Assembly: GCA_947646735.1 (NCBI GenBank)
Contig: CANTFK010000987.1
Location: forward strand, 124,001-188,000
DNA length: 64,000 nt
Source of the DNA: Peronospora farinosa
Lineage: Eukaryota; Oomycota; Peronosporomycetes; Peronosporales; Peronosporaceae
Direction: 5' to 3'
Below, piece by piece: positions 58,128 through 64,000 of this stretch; within the stretch, counting starts at the first letter, position 1; every line of letters begins with the position of its first letter. Both the position numbers and the translations under genes were made by a program. A model generated the notes under the pieces. The model did not search any database. It was not told where the DNA came from and worked only from the letters and a program-made list of their open reading frames with translations.

Positions 58128-59795
58128 TTACTCAACAGCAAAAGCCATGAAATAGTAGTAAAAGTGCAATCCAACCTCTTTCTCCATAATACGATATCTT
58201 GCAAATTGACGGAACTGCGCTTCGGTTATCTTCCCGGCTTCGTTCATCAGCTCATCATGATTACCGCAGAGACTGACAGTGTATACGGAAGGTGGGATGT
58301 CGAGTACTTGATAGTACAGACCGCCCTGCACCTTTAATATGCTGTGAATATTCCTTCCTACTCGGAACATTTCACCTTCATCTGCCGGGCATGGAAAGAT
58401 TAAACAACATTTAAGCATTGATAACCGAGAAAAACCAACTGAGGTGGCACGAGATGATTCCACCGAGTTTTGGAGGTGCATAAGCTCGTCAAAATTCTCC
58501 TTTCTGAAACTTAGTTGCACCGCAAATACAACATCACCACCATTGATAAGCAAATGAGTCAATAACATGTCCTCGAGAACATACTTACGGCTCCCCTGAT
58601 GCCGTTTGAAGCTCGATCTTGTCGCCAAAGCGTTTCTTGAGTAAGTGTGTGTGCATCACAGTCCGCCACATCATATCCAGTTCTTTTACGGGAAAGAAGT
58701 AAGCCTATAGCAGTAACAAATATGGTCATGAGTGGTAAATACTAAATGAAAGTCGTGCCGTCATCAATGGACGTACAAAAAAACCCTGGCAAGAAGAATC
58801 TCCTGCTTCTTCTGTTTCTTTCCTCTTTCGTTTCTGACTTATTGGCGTTTCAGGTATCGCAATCGTTGAAGAGTCGGAAGCTCGTGAGTTTCTTGTCCTT
58901 TTACCAGTAGTAGGGCTATCTCCATTCAGCAGACTCGCCACAGTCATTCGATTGCTTGCGTGACGAGGTATTTGTAATTGTCTGCTAGTCGCATTACCGC
59001 CTGTATCAATGTTTTTTTTAGAGGCAAAGGCCAGTACAGACTTCAACTTTTTTGTTGCTGCCGCCTGTCATACTCACACGTATAATTCACTAGAGTCAGT
59101 CCCACACAAAGAATACAATCCACGAGACGACATACTCTATCCAGCTTCATCGCTGGCTGGTTCAGCAGAACTACTTTACTATGTGCGAGCTTGCTCAGCG
59201 TCGTATTCAGCAATTCTATTTCATCACACAGTTCAAAAACTCAGTTCATCGTCTGCCACCCACCCATTCCAGAGAAACACTCCACCTATCATGCTCTTGA
59301 CCACCACTTGGTCATCAAAAGCGGCCCAAAAGTCGTCTGCTTTAGCTTGCATTTCCGTCTTTTTTGACGTGGTCATTTTCATTCTCTTCGTCAACGGTGG
59401 CATTTCCATCACATCTGTGTCATTGTACAAATCGTCGTTCTCTTCCTCTTCCTCTTCCTCTTCATCTTCGTTGTCTTCACTATCCAAACTTTCTTCTTCA
59501 TGAACCTGATAGCCGAGCATTCCACGTCGAGTGTAGTGAACATTTGACTCGTGTCGATTGCTACTAGGAGCTGTAAAGTCGTCACGCTCTTCCTCATGCA
59601 TGAGATCTCGCCAGTCGTTCTCGAGCAGCCAAGCGGACGCCACAGCCACGTTTTGGCCACAGATTTCGAGCTGCAATGTAAGAGGCAGTAGAATTAATGT
59701 CTTGATTGATTGTATTTTATTATAAGACCTATACGTACCACTCGAACAAGTGCCTCCGTTGGCACTAAAGAGAACATATTGCAGAGACTCTCCAT
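58128..59795 (-). CDS. Seven-exon gene with N-terminal CUE/UBA-like domain and acidic region (about 421 aa)
   Basis: Exons are 59795-59739, 59670-59286, 59239-59078, 59000-58777, 58704-58589, 58503-58436 and 58381-58128; introns are 68, 46, 77, 72, 85 and 54 bases. All joins keep frame and total 422 codons. The strongest splice sites are GTACGT...TTGCAG, GTGAGT...ATACAG, GTACGT...CTATAG and GTAAGT...TTTCAG. The 46- and 54-base introns are weaker. The N-terminus MESLCNMFSLVPTEALVRV joined to LEICGQNVAVASAWLLEN matches the CUE/UBA pattern, a three-helix ubiquitin-binding fold. An acidic run of E and D follows at about residue 80, then an SQKRKRKE nuclear-localisation-like stretch. The C-terminal part (KELDMMWRTVMHTHLLKKRF, GLYYQVLDIPPSVYTVSLCG) is not recognised. 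A nuclear ubiquitin-related role is a guess. The whole gene is missed if introns are ignored. Confidence 0.68.
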
Positions 59796-60212
59796 TGCTT
59801 GATTAAACTTTTTCGTAGCTTGAAGTTTTATGTTGAATAGTACTAAAAACGCTTTTAATGCGTTTTTACGTGTATCGGCACTTTTAGTTTTAGCGTCGAA
59901 ATTATATGAAGAAATTAATATTTGTCAATTTTCGCGAAAAACTAACTAACAGACTATTCAGTTCATAGTCAAGCTTTCAAATATTTTACCAATGAAGTAA
60001 CATATGTAGCCATCTCTTTACTAATGGATGCGAGGAATCAAGTTGCATGTAGTACGGTCCTCCCTATCATACTCAGGCAAGTGAGCGAAACCGAGCACGG
60101 CTGCAAGATTTCATGAGTATCTCTTTATTAGGCAGACTCAGGGTCTGCTTTGCAACAACGATGGGTGTAGGACCGAGTGCATCTAGTTGGTTGACAAGCT
60201 GTTGACACCAAC
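59796..60212. other. AT-rich upstream intergenic region
   Basis: About 420 AT-rich bases lie upstream of the seven-exon gene, which should include its promoter. I could not identify specific elements. Confidence 0.4.
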
Positions 60213-60515
60213 ATGGCCCAAGAAGCTGTCGGGTTGCGAATGGTAGCTAAGTTCTACATGCAAAGTGGCTGGTATCTTGAAAAACGCTGTCAGACCAACG
60301 CGTTGAGTAAGCACGGGCACAAGGTGCGATACGCAATCGCACAGCTAAAGAACCAGAGGTTTAACAAAATCCACATGCAGGCTTTTTCAATTACACTTTT
60401 CAAAAATGACATCAAGGCGCAAACAGACGCGACGGTGTCATCAGGCGGGCACAATCATATATTTGTAGCTTATTGCGCTTTAGATCACGTCATCTTTACG
60501 TCTTCGCCTAAATGA
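60213..60515 (+). CDS. Hypothetical protein (100 aa)
   Basis: The frame starts at ATG 60213 and begins MAQEAVGLRMVAKFYMQSGW. It contains a basic middle (SKHGHKVRYAIAQLKNQRFN) and is slightly hydrophobic toward the end. There is no motif I can name. It sits between the seven-exon gene and the element 3 remnants, so it may be a relic of a repeat. Confidence 0.28.
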   Translation: MAQEAVGLRMVAKFYMQSGWYLEKRCQTNALSKHGHKVRYAIAQLKNQRFNKIHMQAFSITLFKNDIKAQTDATVSSGGHNHIFVAYCALDHVIFTSSPK

Positions 60516-60869
60516 CGAGAAATTGTATCTTGTTTAGCGATGTTGTATGTGTTAGCGCAAGCCCATTTCAATGCATGTCTTTATTGAAGCTCTGATATTC
60601 GAGCACGATTTCGCGGGAAAAATAGACTAGTTATTATACTTTAAGATCTATGCCACGCAACCCCTCAAAACACCCGGAGGTGATCTGCGACCCTGTTTGA
60701 ACTCGTTACAGGGGGGGGGTGCCACGCCCCTCAAATTCCAGCATGAGGGTTTTCGGCCAGATCGAAAAAAATCCAAAAATTGTGGTAGATCATGTCCGCA
60801 AAAATACTGTGGCGACTTGGCATAAGTCGTTTCGTAAATGATAACGATCGAGCGATGAGTAGGGAAACA

Positions 60870-61203
60870 TGTAACGGGATCTCACGACGGTTGGGGATTT
60901 TTCCAACATTACACCACGGATAAATAGCCATATATATTGCATATTCTTGATACTTGCCTCAATGAAGATATAAAGTATGAGCGTTAAGCCGGTAATACCG
61001 TACCATATCGGTTATGTTTCAATAAGCCATATCTGTAACGAAAATACACGACGGTTGTAACATCATTCCAAAAGCTTACGGTTGAAGTTTCTATATTGCA
61101 TATAATGTATTCTTGATACTTCTCTTTAGAAACGATATTAAGTATGAGCGTTAAAGATACGTATTCGGTCTTACCGTATCTTATTGATCCTAATACTGTT
61201 AAG
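60870..61203 (+). repeat. Two partial LTR copies related to the element 3 LTR
   Basis: A copy at 60870-61030 starts TGTAACGGGATCTCACGACG. A second, at 61034-61203, starts TGTAACGAAAATACACGACG. Both share with 62943 onward the ordered blocks 'cttacggttgaag', 'attgcatata', 'gatacttctcttta' and 'gagcgttaa' (the first copy more weakly). Both are truncated at the right. Confidence 0.7.
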
Positions 61204-61204
61204 A

Positions 61205-61970
61205 AAAAAATGAACGCGTTTCTCGCAACGCGACTAAATGTCTTACGACATGTGCAAAGACGCAATGGATGAAAGCCAAGACAAACAAAAAGAATATGCG
61301 GATGCTAAAGGCAGAAGTTGTTTTGATGATTATGAGGTCGGAGACCAAGAATTACTTAATGCTAAAAACCTACCTACCAATGTAGTATCTACCGGCTTTT
61401 GAGACAAAGTTGCGTCCGCGCTTCATCGGACCGTTTACGGTCGTGGCCTAGAAAGGGCTAGCGTATACTCTTTATTTGCCGCGAAAATTGCGTACACATC
61501 CCGTATTCTACGTCGGTATGCTCAAACCATATCGGGATCTGTCCCAAGAGAACACTAAGGCGCTCGCGCCGAGCTCATCGGCATTTGCGCGGGACGCATC
61601 ATCTGCACCAAAAGGTCAAGCTGACCCTCCACTCGAGTTCGACTCTGCTCCAGCGACTCAGGGCGGATATTCATCGTCCGCACAGTCTCACGGAGATACT
61701 TCACCTCTTCAAGTAGCTCGGCATGAACTTGTGTCGGTACACCGTCCCCCTCCGGCATTGCTTGATTGACAGGGGAGCCTTCAGTTCCATGTTGAACGTC
61801 TACTGCAGATGCGTCGCCGCCATGGTCAAAACCAGTATCTGGTGAAGTGGCGGTGATATCCCGAGTCCTGAAACTCATGGGAGTTCGAGGTTCCCCTTCG
61901 GCAGGATTTCCCATACGCCGTGGACGTTTTTGAACGTCGTGCGCAGGGCCAACCTGTTGGCGATGACGCT
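61205..61970 (+). pseudogene. Element 3: 3' end of a Ty3/Gypsy pol (integrase C-terminus and chromodomain)
   Basis: Plus-strand frames give SQDKQKEYADAKGRSC, then YEVGDQELLNAKNLPTNVVS (integrase C-terminal barrel), then LPRKLRTHPVFYVGMLKPYR, an Ala/Ser/Pro linker and HRPPPALLD. After one stop the chromodomain follows: QFHVERLLQMRRRHGQNQYL, VKWR, NSWEFEVPLRQDFP. Stops and shifts show it is dead. The integrase core, RT and gag are absent. The minus-strand frame 61914-61555 is just the reverse of the chromodomain. Confidence 0.82.
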
Positions 61971-62643
61971 TCTCACCAGTAGCGGTGAGGGTTGGCGAGT
62001 TAGCGACCTTGGCCTGTCGTGAACTCGCGGCTATAGAGTAGAGGAAACATTGGAGTGCTGGGTAGCAGACGCATATTGCGTTCGTTGAGACTTTTACTTT
62101 CCTCGGGCCTTCAGTTTAGCGTAATCGTAACGCATTTTCCGTCCAAAACGAAAATCTGCCACGTCGGCAATTGCCCGTAGAGCTTACATGCTGCTTAAAC
62201 GTCGCGCATAATGCGCCCAGCGGCTAAAAGCCGCATCTTCTTCCTCCTCGGTTCTCCCGCAAATAGAAGGATCGGAACATCCTTTATGGGAGGAACTGGT
62301 GACCGCGCACTTGCCTAGTGAGGCGTGCCAAGTATTGGCTTTGCGTAGTGATATAGAATTCCAGATTGCGTTGTCGAAGATCCAGCGACATCCTCGGGTG
62401 AAATGGCGTTAGGCCCAATGGCTCATCCAGAGAGGGAATGACCAGATGCCTCCTTAAGGCGTTCTTCCATTGTAGGTGGCTTGAACCTATACTGTCGGTG
62501 GTCCTGAAACCTAGTCATATTTTTCGTCCGGCGCTTGGCGCCTTCCTCTTGATAAACGGACTGCTTCTGTTATTCGTCGAGTGGGTTGGTAACCGTCACC
62601 GTTGACTATACGTCAGGCGGGTCACGTAACGCTGTTAGCGCAT

Positions 62644-62832
62644 CTACAGCACCACGTCCAGGGAACGGTTTCGGTGCATGATTACTGTCATCTTCACCCG
62701 TAAGGGAAGGGGGGCTAAACGGGACCCATCGGGTCTTACAAAGACGGTGTCACTTTCGTAATCAATCGCTTCGTCAAGGTCGCCTTCGATGAGGTCCCGA
62801 AGAGTCTGTGACTCACTGCCAGGAGGCGTCAT
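62644..62832 (-). other. LTR-proximal antisense open frame of element 3
   Basis: A minus-strand frame with ATG at 62832, 110 bases from the LTR, begins MTPPGSESQTLRDLIEGDLD and contains FVRPDGSRLAPLPLRVKMTV. Further antisense coding-like scraps (HPRMSLDLRQRNLEFYITTQ) occur at about 62,300-62,450. No sense-strand domain is seen between 61,970 and 62,940. This resembles the placement of the antisense gene in element 1, though sequence similarity is not evident. Confidence 0.4.
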
Positions 62833-62942
62833 GTTAGGTGCCGTGAAGAAACCGTGAGGTTTATACGCTCGCTAAAGCACTACCTCAAAGAGGAAAGATG
62901 TCGAATGACATTTTGTGGGAACGTCAGTCTGGTGGGGGAGGG

Positions 62943-63599
62943 TGTAACGGGGTTACACGACGGTTGTAGCGTCTTTCCGAGAGTTTACGGTTGAAGTCCC
63001 CTTTGTATTGCATATAATGCATTTTGATACTTCTCTTTAGAGAGGTATTAAGTATTAGCGTTAAGATACGGTATTACCGAATACCGTACCTTATTATCGA
63101 ATACCGTATCTTATCGATTAGGATTCAATAATCTAGAGCGCTGTAACAAGTACATCATACGCAAATATTTAGACGATACGTCGTCCAATTGCAAAGTCTG
63201 CACATCATAATTACTATTATAGTAATTATTATAGTGTAGGGTACTTAGAGTAGGACTATTCATAAAAATCTTAATGCATAAATAAAATCAGTTCTCATTT
63301 TGAGTTTAAGATCGCAAGTCGTTTTGCCTTGTTCTCTTGTGCATTCGTGCGTTGGTTATCTGAACCTCTAAGCTTCTAGATTGCTCTTGCACTCTGTGCG
63401 TTGGCTCCCTGAATCTTAAGCTGTCGCTTGTAGACTAAAAGTCCTCCTAGTTTTTAAGAACAGGGTGACATCTTAGTCGTTTGATTAGTTCCTAAGATCT
63501 AAGTGGCTTTGAGCCGAAATTTATATAGTTCTATAGAACTAAGAGGCGTTCAGTCTAGATAGTCTTCCTCTGACTAAAGAGCTGTGTAGGTCCGCTACA
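62943..63599 (+). repeat. 3' LTR of element 3 (about 657 bp)
   Basis: TGTAACGGGGTTACACGACG starts at 62943 after the purine-rich GGTGGGGGAGGG. Its first 200 bases match the two partial LTRs upstream. The right end is set at GCTACA (63594-63599) to mirror the TGTA start, and this is tentative. A perfect inverted repeat of two 11-base arms (ATAATTACTAT/ATAGTAATTAT, 63207-63229) lies inside. Confidence 0.65.
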
Positions 63600-63795
63600 A
63601 CATGGCTGTACTAAGAACATATACGTTAACAATTGGATTACACGTAGTGGTGTGCATATAAAAAATTTGAAAATTTATTCTGCACCCTCATTTGGATATT
63701 TGCACACCTTCTTCGTCCGGACATAGCCTACTTTATTAAAGACTATACGATATGCAGATAGTCTATAAAATTCATGCTCCATAAATTCCGTGTCC

Positions 63796-63979
63796 TCACT
63801 TAGTCCGCCCGCCATACACCTCAAATGGAACTACACATTGAACCCGACGCCATTGCCAATGCACTCGCTGAGGCAACGTTTAATTTTATAATTTACTTGT
63901 AAAAAGGATCAAACACAGTTGAACTCACCATGAATTTGCCGCAAGCATCCTCCGGTTTGGCGATAAACGCCATTCTTTC
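63796..63979 (-). CDS. Last two exons of a gene running off the right edge
   Basis: The penultimate exon is 63979-63929, bordered by an upstream TTCGCAG acceptor and a downstream GTGAGT donor, and reads ERMAFIAKPEDACGKFM. A 61-base intron (63928-63868, ending GCCTCAG) leads to the last exon 63867-63796, which begins RVHWQWRRVQCVVPFEVYGG and ends at a TGA. Both exons are in phase 0. The splice sites and size match the other genes in the window. The family is not recognised from so little sequence. Confidence 0.42.
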
Positions 63980-64000
63980 CTGCGAAGTAAGAAGTACGCG

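Noticed and set aside
61555..61914. Antisense coiled-coil frame of element 3
   Set aside because: It is the reverse of the sense integrase tail and chromodomain. I first took it as support for a shared antisense gene and withdrew it.

Overview
The window looks like nuclear DNA of an oomycete, most likely a Peronosporales species (Phytophthora or downy-mildew type). The evidence is short GT-AG introns of about 46-85 bases, Ty3/Gypsy polyproteins of the type common in oomycetes, and a large intron-less mitochondrial-type NAD-glutamate dehydrogenase. No rRNA, tRNA or CRISPR array was recognised.

Layout. (1) Bases 1 to about 27,462 are a tandem satellite: 29 complete units of 943-946 bp (mode 945) plus a 30th stub. 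The units are nearly identical on the left and become more divergent toward the right edge. The array runs off the left end of the window. (2) From about 27,463 to 38,948 lies an 11.5-kb Ty3/Gypsy element (element 1). Its 5' LTR is cut off at the satellite junction (about 310 of 911 bp remain). It then has a primer-binding-site-like sequence, a decayed gag with CCHC knuckles, pol (protease, reverse transcriptase, two RNase H domains, integrase, chromodomain), a long antisense reading frame with coiled-coil and basic regions, a purine tract and a complete 3' LTR. (3) Element 1 is inserted in the pol gene of a second, older Ty3/Gypsy element (38,949 to about 43,175), whose left part is absent. 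(4) From 43.8 to 60 kb is a gene island: a coiled-coil protein, a PD-(D/E)XK nuclease-fold protein like mitochondrial RRG7, a ketopantoate-reductase-family protein (ApbA/PanE), NAD-glutamate dehydrogenase, an R2R3-MYB factor and a seven-exon CUE/UBA-like gene, with several small or unresolved reading frames. Most of these genes need splicing that simple ORF calling misses. Exon joins below are hand-derived and keep frame. (5) From 60.8 to 63.6 kb is a third Ty3/Gypsy remnant with an LTR, followed by the last two exons of a minus-strand gene leaving the right edge.

How the parts relate. The left 43 kb is repeat territory built by satellite expansion and nested retrotransposition. The right part is housekeeping-type gene space with closely packed, alternating genes; one divergent pair has start codons only about 90 bp apart. 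The most unusual items are the satellite with its trimeric higher-order duplication and coding-like segments, and the antisense coiled-coil reading frame between pol and the 3' LTR of element 1.
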